Below are positions 15,853 to 23,343 of a stretch of 26,728 bases of DNA, in pieces. The translations under genes and the position numbers were made by a program. The stretch is from NCBI GenBank assembly GCA_005787645.1, contig SYAM01000043.1, positions 1 through 26,728 of the forward strand. The letters run 5' to 3'. The number at the start of each line of letters is the position of its first letter. Within the stretch, counting starts at the first letter, position 1. The notes beneath the pieces were generated by a model that searched no databases, was not told where the DNA came from, and saw only the letters and a list, made by a program, of their open reading frames with translations. This DNA comes from Actinomycetota bacterium (lineage in GTDB: Bacteria > Actinomycetota > Actinomycetes > Nanopelagicales > Nanopelagicaceae).

Positions 15853-16653
15853 GTGAGGTCAATCGTGGCAACGAAAGAGCGATATAAAGTTGGCAGCGTC
15901 GTGCGCGCCCTTCATTTGGTTGATTTGATTGCGGCTGCCCCTCAAAATGGACTCACATTAAGTGATCTCACTAAAGAATTAGGCGTTTCAAAAAGCACTG
16001 TGTTTGCCCTTCTTCAAACGTTGATGGATGCAGGTTATGTTCGACAGACTAAACCGGGGCCTCGGTATCTGCCCGGAATATCCCTCGTTCGACTTGGAGA
16101 TCTCGCAGGGGGACATCTACCAGTAGGTGAAGTTGCGCAACCAATCATGCACCGACTCTCTCGTGCCACAGGATTGACTATTCGAGTTTCTATTAATGAT
16201 GGTGGCCATCCAGTGTTCGTCTCTCGAGTTGATGCTCCAGGAAATATTCGATTCCTTACTCTCTTAGGAGCAAAGGAACTCCCTCACGTTTCCTCTGCTG
16301 GCAAAGCGATGTTGGCTCAAATGACCGATTTGGAAATTGCACAAGTTATTGAACAAACTGGATTACCCAAACGAACGAAAAATACTCGAACCCAATTGAG
16401 TCAATTGATGAACGACATTCGACGAATTCGCGCAATTGGTTTTGCAATTGACGATGAAGAAGATTGCGATGGCATCTACTGCGTGGGTGCCGCTTTCTTT
16501 GATCATAATGGACGTTGTGTGGGCGCAATCTCGGCAACCGGTATTAAGCGCGATCTTTCGGTTCGCGCAGTTGAGCAACTAGGACGCCAAGTGGTTGATG
16601 CTGCAGCAGAAATTACTAATGCCCTAGGTGGCAAAGTTCGCAAACAGGCCTGA
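15853..16653 (+). CDS. IclR family transcriptional regulator
   Basis: DNA-binding regulator with a small-molecule sensor domain, typical controllers of sugar-acid and aromatic catabolism. The 266-residue protein has an N-terminal winged helix-turn-helix at about residues 11-65 (VVRALHLVDLIAAAP, LTLSDLTKELGVSKSTVFALLQTLMDAGYV) and a GAF-like IclR effector domain at about 80-260 with VSSAGKAMLAQM and IRAIGFAIDDEEDCDGIYCVGAA. The GTG at 15853 has GAGG five bases upstream; a second GTG at 15865 is an alternative start. It is divergent from the dehydratase gene, so it probably controls that gene and the lyase. The effector is unknown. Confidence 0.93.
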   Translation: MRSIVATKERYKVGSVVRALHLVDLIAAAPQNGLTLSDLTKELGVSKSTVFALLQTLMDAGYVRQTKPGPRYLPGISLVRLGDLAGGHLPVGEVAQPIMHRLSRATGLTIRVSINDGGHPVFVSRVDAPGNIRFLTLLGAKELPHVSSAGKAMLAQMTDLEIAQVIEQTGLPKRTKNTRTQLSQLMNDIRRIRAIGFAIDDEEDCDGIYCVGAAFFDHNGRCVGAISATGIKRDLSVRAVEQLGRQVVDAAAEITNALGGKVRKQA

Positions 16654-16659
16654 GTCAAC

Positions 16660-16665
16660 TAGGAT
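16660..16665 (+). promoter_or_regulatory. Probable -10 box for leaderless purF transcript
   Basis: TAGGAT ends 7 bases before the purF ATG at 16673. A TTCGCA hexamer at 16637-16642 sits 17 bases upstream and shares four of six positions with TTGACA. The start site should fall on or next to the ATG, and no Shine-Dalgarno is present. Confidence 0.55.
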
Positions 16666-16672
16666 TTAGGGC

Positions 16673-18136
16673 ATGGTCCGCCGCCCGGATGGGAAACTTA
16701 CTCATGAGGTTGACGGCGAAAAAGGCCCACAAGATGCATGTGGAATTTTTGGGGTGTGGGCGCCAGGCGAGGAGGTAGCAAAGCTCACTTTTTACGGACT
16801 TTATGCGCTCCAGCATCGAGGACAGGAATCTGCAGGCATCGCGGTAAGCGATGGTGATCGAATCTTGGTTTATAAGGATATGGGGTTGGTTGCTCAGGTT
16901 TTTACTGAGAATGACCTAGCCGTTCTCTCCGGGAAAATCGCAATCGGGCATACTCGGTATTCAACAACTGGCTCAAGTAATTGGGCTAATGCACAACCAA
17001 CGCTCCGCTCGACAGAGAATGGAACATTGGCTTTAGCGCACAATGGGAACCTTACTAATACTGGGGATCTAGCTGAGAAACTATTTAAGAGCTCTGGTGA
17101 TGCACAGAATCATCTACATGCAACGACTGATACAGAGATTATGACAGCATTAATTTCTTTAGAAAAGAGTGGAAGTGTCGAAGCGAATGCACTTTCAATT
17201 CTTCCGATACTACAAGGGGCGTTCTCACTTATCTTTATGGACGAGAACACTCTTTACGCTGCTCGTGATCGACATGGTATTCGCCCACTCGTAATAGGAA
17301 AATTAGAAACCGGTTGGGTCGTTGCTAGCGAATCTGCAGCGCTTGATATTGTTGGTGCAAGTTTCATCCGGGAAGTGGAGCCAGGAGAGTTCATCGCTAT
17401 CGATGAAGATGGTCTACGTTCGCATCATTGGATAACTCCAGAGCCACGCGGATGCATATTCGAATATGTTTACCTAGCAAGGCCTGACACCACAATCGCT
17501 GGACAAAGTGTTCATCCAGTACGCGTTGCTATTGGTGAGCGCCTTGCCGTTGAGCACCCAGTCGACGCTGATCTGGTCATTCCCGTTCCCGAGTCTGGAA
17601 CTCCTGCCGCTATTGGATATGCCAAAGGCTCGAAGATTCCTTACGGTGCTGGCTTAGTGAAGAATTCTTATGTAGGTCGAACATTCATCCAACCCAGTCA
17701 GACCATTAGACAATTAGGTATTCGGTTGAAGTTAAATCCACTTCGTGAAGTAGTAGCGGGCAAGAGGATTGTTGTTGTTGATGATTCGATAGTTCGAGGT
17801 AATACCCAACGAGCTATTGTGCGAATGCTCCGTGAAGCAGGGGCTGCGGAGATTCATGTCAGAATCTCATCGCCACCGGTGAAATGGCCCTGTTATTTTG
17901 GGATCGATTTTGCCACTCGCGCTGAACTTATTGCAGCGGGTTTAGATACAGAAGAGATTCGGCGATCGATTGGAGCCGACTCACTCGGTTATGTCTCTCT
18001 TGAAGGTTTGATTGAAGCAACTAACATCGCAGAATCGAAACTTTGTACCGCATGTTTTACTGGAAAGTATCCAATGCCGATTCCGCAGGAAAGTGGCAGT
18101 GTTGGGAATATAAAACTCCTGTTGGAAGACGTGTAA
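16673..18136 (+). CDS. purF: Amidophosphoribosyltransferase
   Basis: First step of purine synthesis: PRPP and glutamine give phosphoribosylamine. The 487-residue protein has a 22-residue N-terminal propeptide ending before Cys23 (DACGIFGVW), the glutaminase nucleophile that must be exposed by cleavage. The glutaminase domain holds YALQHRGQESAGIA and GHTRYSTTGSS; the phosphoribosyltransferase domain holds the PRPP motif VVVDDSIVRGNTQRAIV. Cysteines in RGCIFEYVYLARPD, WPCYFGIDFATR and LCTACFTGKYP correspond to the [4Fe-4S] ligands of the Bacillus-type enzyme. The start is preceded by a TAGGAT box and no ribosome site. purM follows after 16 bases. Confidence 0.98.
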   Translation: MVRRPDGKLTHEVDGEKGPQDACGIFGVWAPGEEVAKLTFYGLYALQHRGQESAGIAVSDGDRILVYKDMGLVAQVFTENDLAVLSGKIAIGHTRYSTTGSSNWANAQPTLRSTENGTLALAHNGNLTNTGDLAEKLFKSSGDAQNHLHATTDTEIMTALISLEKSGSVEANALSILPILQGAFSLIFMDENTLYAARDRHGIRPLVIGKLETGWVVASESAALDIVGASFIREVEPGEFIAIDEDGLRSHHWITPEPRGCIFEYVYLARPDTTIAGQSVHPVRVAIGERLAVEHPVDADLVIPVPESGTPAAIGYAKGSKIPYGAGLVKNSYVGRTFIQPSQTIRQLGIRLKLNPLREVVAGKRIVVVDDSIVRGNTQRAIVRMLREAGAAEIHVRISSPPVKWPCYFGIDFATRAELIAAGLDTEEIRRSIGADSLGYVSLEGLIEATNIAESKLCTACFTGKYPMPIPQESGSVGNIKLLLEDV

Positions 18137-18152
18137 GTCGGATGAGTGCATC

Positions 18153-19205
18153 GTGAGCACATATGAATCCGCTGGAGTGAGCATCGAAGCTGGCGATAGA
18201 GCCGTTGAACTGATGAAAGCGTCAATCGCTAAAGCACAACGCCCAGAGGTTTATGGTGGCATCGGAGGCTTTGCTGGTTTATTTGATGCAAGCGCGTTGA
18301 AGCGATATGAAAGGCCATTGCTTGCAACCTCTACTGATGGCGTAGGAACTAAGACAGAAATAGCTCGACAGATGGGGATCTATCACACTATTGGCGAAGA
18401 TTTGGTGGCGATGGTGGTCGATGATCTAGTTGTTTCTGGGGCTGAGCCACTCTTCATGACCGATTACATTGCCGTCGGTAAAGTAATTCCAGAACGTATT
18501 GCTGAAATAGTCTCAGGTATTGCATCAGGATGTGCCAAAGCGAGGACTGCGCTCATCGGAGGAGAGACAGCCGAACATCCGCAATTACTCAAAGAGGATG
18601 AATTTGATATCGCGGGAGCCGCTACTGGTGTTGTAGAGACGAGTAAATTGCTTGGTGCTGAGAAAGTTCAACCTGGAGATGTTGCGATAGCGATTGCCAG
18701 CAGTGGAGTACATGCAAATGGTTTCTCACTCGTTCGCCATATCATCCGTGAGAAAAAACTCTCTCTTGAGAGTAATCTTGCTGAACTACAAAAGTCTTTA
18801 GGTGAAGCGCTCTTACTTCCCACCACAATTTATGCCGCTGACTTGCTCGATTTAATCTCTGAGGTAGAGGTACATGCGATGGCCCACATAACCGGCGGTG
18901 GGTTGGCTGCCAATACCGAACGAGTCATGCCTACAAACCTGCAGTTGGTGATTGAGCGAGGGAGTTGGGCTTTGCCCCCACTCTTTGAGTATCTGCAAAC
19001 AATCGGTCAGGTCCCCCAGGAAGATCTGGAGCGGACCTTTAATTGCGGGGTAGGGATGGTCGTCATCGCACCGCCTCTATCGCTTGCTCCAGCCCTGACG
19101 CTCCTTCGGAGCCAGGGCCATTTAGCCTGGGAGTTGGGTGAGATTTCACCGGCTACCCGCGCTGGCGCTGGGGTCAAGTTGGAAGGGGCCTTCCAAAACC
19201 GATAA
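18153..19205 (+). CDS. purM: Phosphoribosylformylglycinamidine cyclo-ligase (AIR synthetase)
   Basis: ATP-dependent ring closure of FGAM, the PurSQL product, to AIR. The 350-residue protein has the family start SYESAG-like TYESAGVSIEAGDRAVELMK, the VGTKTEIARQMGIYHTIGEDLVAMVVDDL motif, LIGGETAEHP, and the glycine-rich HITGGGLAANTERVMP near the end. The start is GTG at 18153; ATG at 18142 is in another frame and stops at once. Spacing from purF is 16 bases, so they are probably co-transcribed. Length is normal. Confidence 0.98.
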   Translation: MSTYESAGVSIEAGDRAVELMKASIAKAQRPEVYGGIGGFAGLFDASALKRYERPLLATSTDGVGTKTEIARQMGIYHTIGEDLVAMVVDDLVVSGAEPLFMTDYIAVGKVIPERIAEIVSGIASGCAKARTALIGGETAEHPQLLKEDEFDIAGAATGVVETSKLLGAEKVQPGDVAIAIASSGVHANGFSLVRHIIREKKLSLESNLAELQKSLGEALLLPTTIYAADLLDLISEVEVHAMAHITGGGLAANTERVMPTNLQLVIERGSWALPPLFEYLQTIGQVPQEDLERTFNCGVGMVVIAPPLSLAPALTLLRSQGHLAWELGEISPATRAGAGVKLEGAFQNR

Positions 19206-19230
19206 TCTCTCCCCACGAAAATTACGAAAT

Positions 19231-19245
19231 CCGGGTATTACCTGG
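19231..19245. repeat. 15-bp palindrome between purM and the DUF3073 gene
   Basis: CCGGGTATTACCTGG reads the same on both strands except for one base pair, with six matched pairs around a single central base. It is 30 bases before the DUF3073 start, a position suited to an operator or to a short hairpin at the end of purM. No T-run follows, so a standard terminator is unlikely. Confidence 0.4.
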
Positions 19246-19274
19246 AGGCGACTAGTAGGTAAGGGGGTCACGCC

Positions 19275-19451
19275 ATGGGGCGCGGCCGAGCTAAAGCCAA
19301 GCAGACAAGAGTTGCTCGCGATCTTAAGTATTCATCTCAAGAAATCGATGTTGAGAAATTAGCCCGTGAATTACACGGCGAAATGGCAGAGCGCGATGAT
19401 AAAGATGACGAGGATCCATTTGCCGAGGGAAATTACATTCGTCGCGCCTAG
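19275..19451 (+). CDS. DUF3073 family small basic/acidic protein
   Basis: A 58-residue protein beginning MGRGRAKAKQTRVARDLKYS, the hallmark of DUF3073, a small family confined to actinobacteria as far as I know. The first half is strongly basic, the second half acidic (AERDDKDDEDPF) and it ends NYIRRA. No cysteine, signal or membrane segment is present. Function is unknown; the basic N-terminus could bind nucleic acid, but this is only a guess. AAGGGGG lies 8 bases before the ATG as ribosome site. It sits 69 bases after purM, the usual actinobacterial position, and 9 bases before the next gene. Confidence 0.9.
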   Translation: MGRGRAKAKQTRVARDLKYSSQEIDVEKLARELHGEMAERDDKDDEDPFAEGNYIRRA

Positions 19452-19460
19452 CGCATCTTT

Positions 19461-20264
19461 ATGAGACCAACTCCATATGTAGCGTCGTTGCGCGTCTACG
19501 AACCGCTCGAAGCGTTTAGTGAAATTGAGCAGTTGCGATGGAACGAAATATCTATCGAACAACACACTGGTCATGAGGAGCAATCTCGCGCCTTACGAAG
19601 AGCGATCAGACCAGAGATCTCTCGGATTGATGGCGCTCACATCATTGTCCATGAGGGAGAAAGGTATGTGGCTCCATGGTCAACGGCGCTTCGCACCTGG
19701 GCGGCGCTCTCTGACTTCAAGAATTCTCTGCCATCGACGGTGACGCCATATTTCCTCGCTGAAGGAATGGAAGATGCACTCATTTCAGCAGCAGCAGAAT
19801 TTGAGATTGGATTTGATAAGGCCCCACATATTCTCACCGAAACATGGATGATCCCGCCCCGTTGGTTCACGCTCTTCTCTCCCGAAGAGCGATTGCGCGG
19901 TGATTCACCCGATGGTCCTTTTACGATTGTGCGAACTACACTAATTAATGCACGGAAGCGTTCTCAGATCGCTTACTCGGCAGTAATAAATGCATTTGGC
20001 GAGGGCGATGTCGCCGACGAGATGAAGTCTCTTGTGGAGTGGCTCGATCTATTCCATCCCGGCTCGATAGTCGAATTGGATTACGGTGGATTGGCGGGAT
20101 TTATTGCGCTCGCCGAAGGTGGAATTGAAGGAGATACTTCACTTGAAGATATTGCGCACTCACTGTCAGGTTTGATTTCTGGCGATGGACAAGAGGCTGG
20201 AGTTGGCTATTCGCGATTAGTTGCGCGTTGGCGCAAGGTCGCTATGTACGAACAGGCAACTTGA
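19461..20264 (+). CDS. Conserved actinobacterial protein of unknown function (possibly DUF8083)
   Basis: A 267-residue soluble protein with no signal peptide or membrane segment. Its start (PYVASLRVYEPLEAF) and internal TPYFLAEGMEDAL and TWMIPPRWFTLFSPEERL segments resemble a protein conserved in actinobacteria that I believe is classed as DUF8083; the assignment is from memory and uncertain. A late segment (HPGSIVELDYGGLAGFI) may be a beta-rich core. It follows the DUF3073 gene by 9 bases without an obvious ribosome site. No enzymatic motif was recognised, so no function is proposed. Confidence 0.75.
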   Translation: MRPTPYVASLRVYEPLEAFSEIEQLRWNEISIEQHTGHEEQSRALRRAIRPEISRIDGAHIIVHEGERYVAPWSTALRTWAALSDFKNSLPSTVTPYFLAEGMEDALISAAAEFEIGFDKAPHILTETWMIPPRWFTLFSPEERLRGDSPDGPFTIVRTTLINARKRSQIAYSAVINAFGEGDVADEMKSLVEWLDLFHPGSIVELDYGGLAGFIALAEGGIEGDTSLEDIAHSLSGLISGDGQEAGVGYSRLVARWRKVAMYEQAT

Positions 20265-20268
20265 TATG

Positions 20269-20274
20269 TAATAT
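20269..20274 (+). promoter_or_regulatory. Probable -10 box for leaderless transcript of the dehydratase gene
   Basis: TAATAT is a near-consensus -10 hexamer ending 6 bases before the ATG at 20281. No ribosome site is present between them, so the transcript would start at or next to the ATG. No -35 match was found. Confidence 0.55.
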
Positions 20275-20280
20275 CGCGCC

Positions 20281-21465
20281 ATGAAAATCACCGGGTATAA
20301 ATTATTTTCAGCCCCACCTCGTGAACTCTTCTTGAAGATCGAGACTGATGAAGGAATTGTCGGTTGGGGCGAGCCTGTGCTCGAGGGCAAGACCGATACT
20401 GCCGCAACGTGTGTAAAAGAGTTGATGGAGTATCTAGTTGGCAAAGATCCGAGAGATATCGAGAAGCACTGGCAACGGATGCTCAAGGGTGGTTTCTATC
20501 GCGGGGGAGCGATTGCCTTCTCGGCAATCTCTGGAATCGATCAAGCGCTCTGGGACATTCTCGGAAAGAGCCTCAACGTTCCGGTTTATACCCTTCTAGG
20601 TGGCGCAGTTCGCGATCGCGTTCGAATCTATGGTCATTTGAATACTAAGACTCCACACGAAGCCCAGACGCAGATTCCTCTGAAGCAAGAGATCGAAGAA
20701 CTCCGCGAGATAACCCAAATTCAAATGGATCGTGGATTAACTGCGTTTAAGTTCTGTCCTTCAGATGCTCTTGAACCAATTGACACTCTTCATGAAGTAA
20801 AGAAGATTGTAGCTCGCGTCGAAGCTGTTCGCGAACACATTGGTGAGCACCGCGATTTGATGCTTGATTTCCACGGTCGATTTAGCCTTGCAAATTCTCG
20901 AAGACTTCTTCCACTTCTTGAGCCATATAACTTGCTCTTCGTTGAAGAGCCTGTTCTTCCTGAATACACCAAGCACTTCCAGCTCATTGTGGAATCGACT
21001 CCAATCCCGATTGCTACTGGCGAACGTCTCTTCCTTCGTGCCGATTTCCAAGATGTTCTACGAACTGGCCTTGCTGTCGCGCAACCAGATATCAGTCACG
21101 CAGGTGGCATCTCTGAACTTCGTCGCATCGCTGCGATGGCTGAGACATACAACGTCTTCATGGCGCCACATAGCCCACTTGGTCCGATCAATCTCGCTGC
21201 AAGTTTGCAGTTGGACTTTGCTACACCAAACTTCCTTATCCAAGAGCAAGTACTTGGCTTGGGTAATCCAGGCACTGCAGATAATCGTTACAAGTTTGTT
21301 GATTATGGTGATTACAATGTCAAAGATGGCTATGTCGAACTGATGAAGAAGCCTGGACTTGGCATCGATGTCGACGAAGATGCGGTAAGACACGTTGCTG
21401 AGAACACCAAGCCGTGGCGTGCACCTGAGTGGACCGGCAAAGACGGCGCACTCGCGGAGTGGTGA
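20281..21465 (+). CDS. dgoD: Enolase-superfamily sugar-acid dehydratase, D-galactonate dehydratase-like
   Basis: Mg-dependent dehydratase of the mandelate racemase group; the closest match I can recall is E. coli DgoD, which turns D-galactonate into 2-keto-3-deoxygalactonate. In the 394-residue protein, metal ligands are Asp196 (LDFHGR), Glu222 (VEEPV) and Glu248 (GERLF); acid/base residues are His198 and His297 (APHSPLGP) with Asp270 (QPDISHAGG). These keep the DgoD spacing, with a constant offset of 12-13 residues caused by an insertion around residues 118-150. GFYRGG, SGIDQALWDI and the final AEW also match. Substrate could be another hexonate such as fuconate or rhamnonate. It heads a catabolic cluster and its start has a TAATAT box 6 bases upstream. 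The mutarotase gene follows after one base. Confidence 0.88.
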   Translation: MKITGYKLFSAPPRELFLKIETDEGIVGWGEPVLEGKTDTAATCVKELMEYLVGKDPRDIEKHWQRMLKGGFYRGGAIAFSAISGIDQALWDILGKSLNVPVYTLLGGAVRDRVRIYGHLNTKTPHEAQTQIPLKQEIEELREITQIQMDRGLTAFKFCPSDALEPIDTLHEVKKIVARVEAVREHIGEHRDLMLDFHGRFSLANSRRLLPLLEPYNLLFVEEPVLPEYTKHFQLIVESTPIPIATGERLFLRADFQDVLRTGLAVAQPDISHAGGISELRRIAAMAETYNVFMAPHSPLGPINLAASLQLDFATPNFLIQEQVLGLGNPGTADNRYKFVDYGDYNVKDGYVELMKKPGLGIDVDEDAVRHVAENTKPWRAPEWTGKDGALAEW

Positions 21466-21466
21466 T

Positions 21467-21811
21467 ATGGAGAGAATTTGTTGGACACTTAGGTTAAAGC
21501 CTGATCGCGTCAATGATTATCGAGAGACGCACGCTGCAATTCCTGATTACTATCGGCAAGCTCTCAGTGATGCAGGTTGGAAAAACTATTCAATCTGGCT
21601 GATGCCTGACGGACTAGTTATTGGTTACGTGGAGTCTGAAGATTGGGATGAATCGCGCCGAATCATGTTCGCTCGGAAGGATGTCTACGAAAGATATGCC
21701 GCGGAGATAGGGGACAAGATGAAGGATGCCTTTATTTGGCCACCCGAGGGTCCTCCGACCGACCCCCTACGTATCCACCCCTGTGAAGAGTTGGTCTTCC
21801 GCCTCGACTAG
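21467..21811 (+). CDS. L-rhamnose mutarotase (RhaM) family protein
   Basis: Small dimeric ferredoxin-like enzyme family that interconverts alpha and beta anomers of sugars such as L-rhamnose. The 114-residue protein (RICWTLRLKPDRVNDYRETH) keeps Tyr18 and His22 at the same numbers as in E. coli RhaM, together with DYYRQALSDAGWKNYSIWL and a C-terminal EELVFRLD strand. The ATG at 21467 is one base after the upstream stop codon; the frame extends to 21395 but that lies inside the dehydratase gene. The pairing with a sugar-acid dehydratase suggests mutarotation of an imported aldose before oxidation. The actual sugar is unknown. A hairpin with a short T-run follows. Confidence 0.87.
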   Translation: MERICWTLRLKPDRVNDYRETHAAIPDYYRQALSDAGWKNYSIWLMPDGLVIGYVESEDWDESRRIMFARKDVYERYAAEIGDKMKDAFIWPPEGPPTDPLRIHPCEELVFRLD

Positions 21812-21818
21812 TGGGCTC

Positions 21819-21841
21819 AGGTAACGATTTGTTACCTTTTC
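21819..21841 (+). terminator. Possible weak terminator hairpin after the mutarotase gene
   Basis: AGGTAAC and GTTACCT form a perfect 7-bp stem with a 5-base loop, and the stem is followed by TTTC after the final T. It begins 8 bases after the mutarotase stop. The short T-run makes intrinsic termination weak at best. The right arm also belongs to the larger palindrome at 21833-21858, so the two structures exclude each other. Confidence 0.4.
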
Positions 21842-21858
21842 AGATATCCGAAAAGGTA
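21833..21858. repeat. 26-bp near-perfect palindrome upstream of the sugar-binding protein gene
   Basis: Arms TACCTTTTC and GAAAAGGTA flank a centre that itself contains GATATC; 12 of 13 base pairs match. It is the longest DNA symmetry in the intergenic region and lies about 50 bases upstream of the proposed promoter. It is a strong candidate operator for a sugar-responsive regulator, or one half of a switchable RNA structure. Confidence 0.55.
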
Positions 21859-21861
21859 GAG

Positions 21862-21944
21862 ATTTCGGCGTACGAAATTTCCTTGCTCTTGCAACTCCCC
21901 TGAGATTAACCTGCGGTAAAGGTTCGTGACGTATGAAATTTCAT
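21862..21944. repeat. Repeated CGTAnGAAATTTC element flanking the proposed promoter
   Basis: CGTACGAAATTTC (21869-21881) and CGTATGAAATTTC (21930-21942) are identical at 12 of 13 positions and 61 bases apart. The first also forms an inverted repeat ATTTCG/CGAAAT (21862-21867, 21873-21878); the second includes the perfect 12-bp palindrome ATGAAATTTCAT (21933-21944). Two copies on either side of the proposed promoter suggest a regulator site pair with looping. This is inference from symmetry. Confidence 0.45.
21883..21912 (+). promoter_or_regulatory. Possible promoter for the sugar ABC transporter genes
   Basis: TTGCTC (21883-21888) and TAACCT (21907-21912) are separated by 18 bases and fit a -35/-10 pair. 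The start site would be near 21919, leaving a leader of about 55 bases with a ribosome site, unlike the leaderless genes elsewhere in the window. Confidence 0.35.
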
Positions 21945-21974
21945 GAATACAAGAGCTAAGAAAAGAGGAAATTT

Positions 21975-23327
21975 ATGAGAGGCTCCACTTCACGCAAAAA
22001 AATTCGCGTGGGCTTTATAGCAAGTCTTTTGACGATCTCTCTTGCATCATTTGGCATCCACAGTGCCCATGCTGTGACTGAGTTACGTTTCGCAGCGCTT
22101 GCTGGAATTGATAACAATTTCAAGCCAGTTATTGAGCAATGGAATAAAGAGAATCCAGATATCCAAGTCAGGGTCGAGACTCTTCCTGCGACCATTCCCG
22201 ATATTGTCAAGAGCTTGGCAGCATCCTCGCTCAGCGGGAGCGCTCCAGACTTGATCAATAATCTCGACACTTATGCCGATCAATTGGCTGATGTTGGATT
22301 TACCGAAGACCTAACCAAGTATTTTGGAACTGGCGCTGGTGCATTGAAGCGCAAAGACTTCAACCAAGCCTTCCTAAGCTCTTACGTTCCAATTAACTTC
22401 CCGAAACAAGTACATGGTCTTCCAATCGCAGCAGATGCGATTGTTGTCTTCTACAATAAGACACTCTTTAAGAAGGCTGGAGTAGCACTTCCTAAGGATG
22501 GTTGGACGTACGACGAGTACCTCAAGACTTGCGATGCAATCTCAAAGTGGGGCGCAAAGCAAAAGCCGCAAGTATGGGGATCATCTGGAGGACCTGGTGG
22601 TGGAAGCAAGTCCATCTGGCAGGCTCAGTACAATCCGTTCCTTCGTTCAGTAGGTGCATACACCTACGATCGCAATACAAATACATCCAAGATTGGTGCT
22701 CCGGAGGCAATCGAGGCATGGAAGCAACTTGTAAAGCCATGGCAGAGCGGTTGCATTCCCAAGTACAGCATCTCGTCGGGAAAGACTCCTCCAACCTTCC
22801 AAGGTGGACAGGTAGCGATGGAAACTTCCGTTCGTGCACTTCTACCTACCTACAAGGCAGGCTTAGCTGAGAAGAAGATGGATTGGGATGTCGTAGATAT
22901 GCCAACTATCAAGGGCAAAGTCTCCAAGTACATCATCGGTGGCGGAAGCTACGGACTTGGCATGGCAGCAACTTCAAAGAACAAGGAAGCTGCATGGAAG
23001 TTCATCGATTGGTTCTACACCACAAAGAATGGTGGAATCAACACCCTTCAGGCGAGTGGATCACTCGTTCCTCCAACTGATGCAGGTATCGCAAATGGTG
23101 ACTGGCGTAAACTCGCAGCTCCACCAGCAAATATTGACGCTTTCGGTCGGGCAATCAAGAACTCCTTCATCGCACCAAAACTTCCAGGTCAAGCAGGAAC
23201 AGTGCTCGACACAGTGATTGGCGATGCACTTGCAGAGGTTCTGCTCAAGAAAGTCTCGATAGAGCAAGCCTTTAAGAAAGCCGAAGCGAAAGTGACTACG
23301 GCTATCAAGAAGGAACTCAATCAGTAA
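21975..23327 (+). CDS. Sugar ABC transporter substrate-binding protein (non-lipobox signal peptide)
   Basis: Extracellular binding protein of the CUT1 carbohydrate ABC family, 450 residues. The signal peptide has basic RKK, a hydrophobic core (VGFIASLLTISLASFGI) and a signal peptidase I-like AHA-V site near residue 33; no lipobox cysteine is present, which is unusual for a Gram-positive binding protein. The mature part shows WNKENPDIQVRVETLP, SGSAPDLINN, GLPIAADAIVVFYNK, a family-typical VYNK-like segment, and KNKEAAWKFIDWFYTTKNGG. Two cysteines near residues 178 and 261 could form a disulfide. GAGG sits 6 bases before the ATG. Lysine codons are almost all AAG, unlike the neighbours, suggesting high expression. 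Two permease genes follow a strong hairpin. Substrate is not determinable. Confidence 0.93.
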   Translation: MRGSTSRKKIRVGFIASLLTISLASFGIHSAHAVTELRFAALAGIDNNFKPVIEQWNKENPDIQVRVETLPATIPDIVKSLAASSLSGSAPDLINNLDTYADQLADVGFTEDLTKYFGTGAGALKRKDFNQAFLSSYVPINFPKQVHGLPIAADAIVVFYNKTLFKKAGVALPKDGWTYDEYLKTCDAISKWGAKQKPQVWGSSGGPGGGSKSIWQAQYNPFLRSVGAYTYDRNTNTSKIGAPEAIEAWKQLVKPWQSGCIPKYSISSGKTPPTFQGGQVAMETSVRALLPTYKAGLAEKKMDWDVVDMPTIKGKVSKYIIGGGSYGLGMAATSKNKEAAWKFIDWFYTTKNGGINTLQASGSLVPPTDAGIANGDWRKLAAPPANIDAFGRAIKNSFIAPKLPGQAGTVLDTVIGDALAEVLLKKVSIEQAFKKAEAKVTTAIKKELNQ

Positions 23328-23343
23328 TAGGTAGTAGCAATTC

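Noticed and set aside
21395..21466. 24-codon extension of the mutarotase gene
   Set aside because: It lies wholly inside the dehydratase gene; the ATG at 21467, one base after the dehydratase stop, gives the family-typical start.
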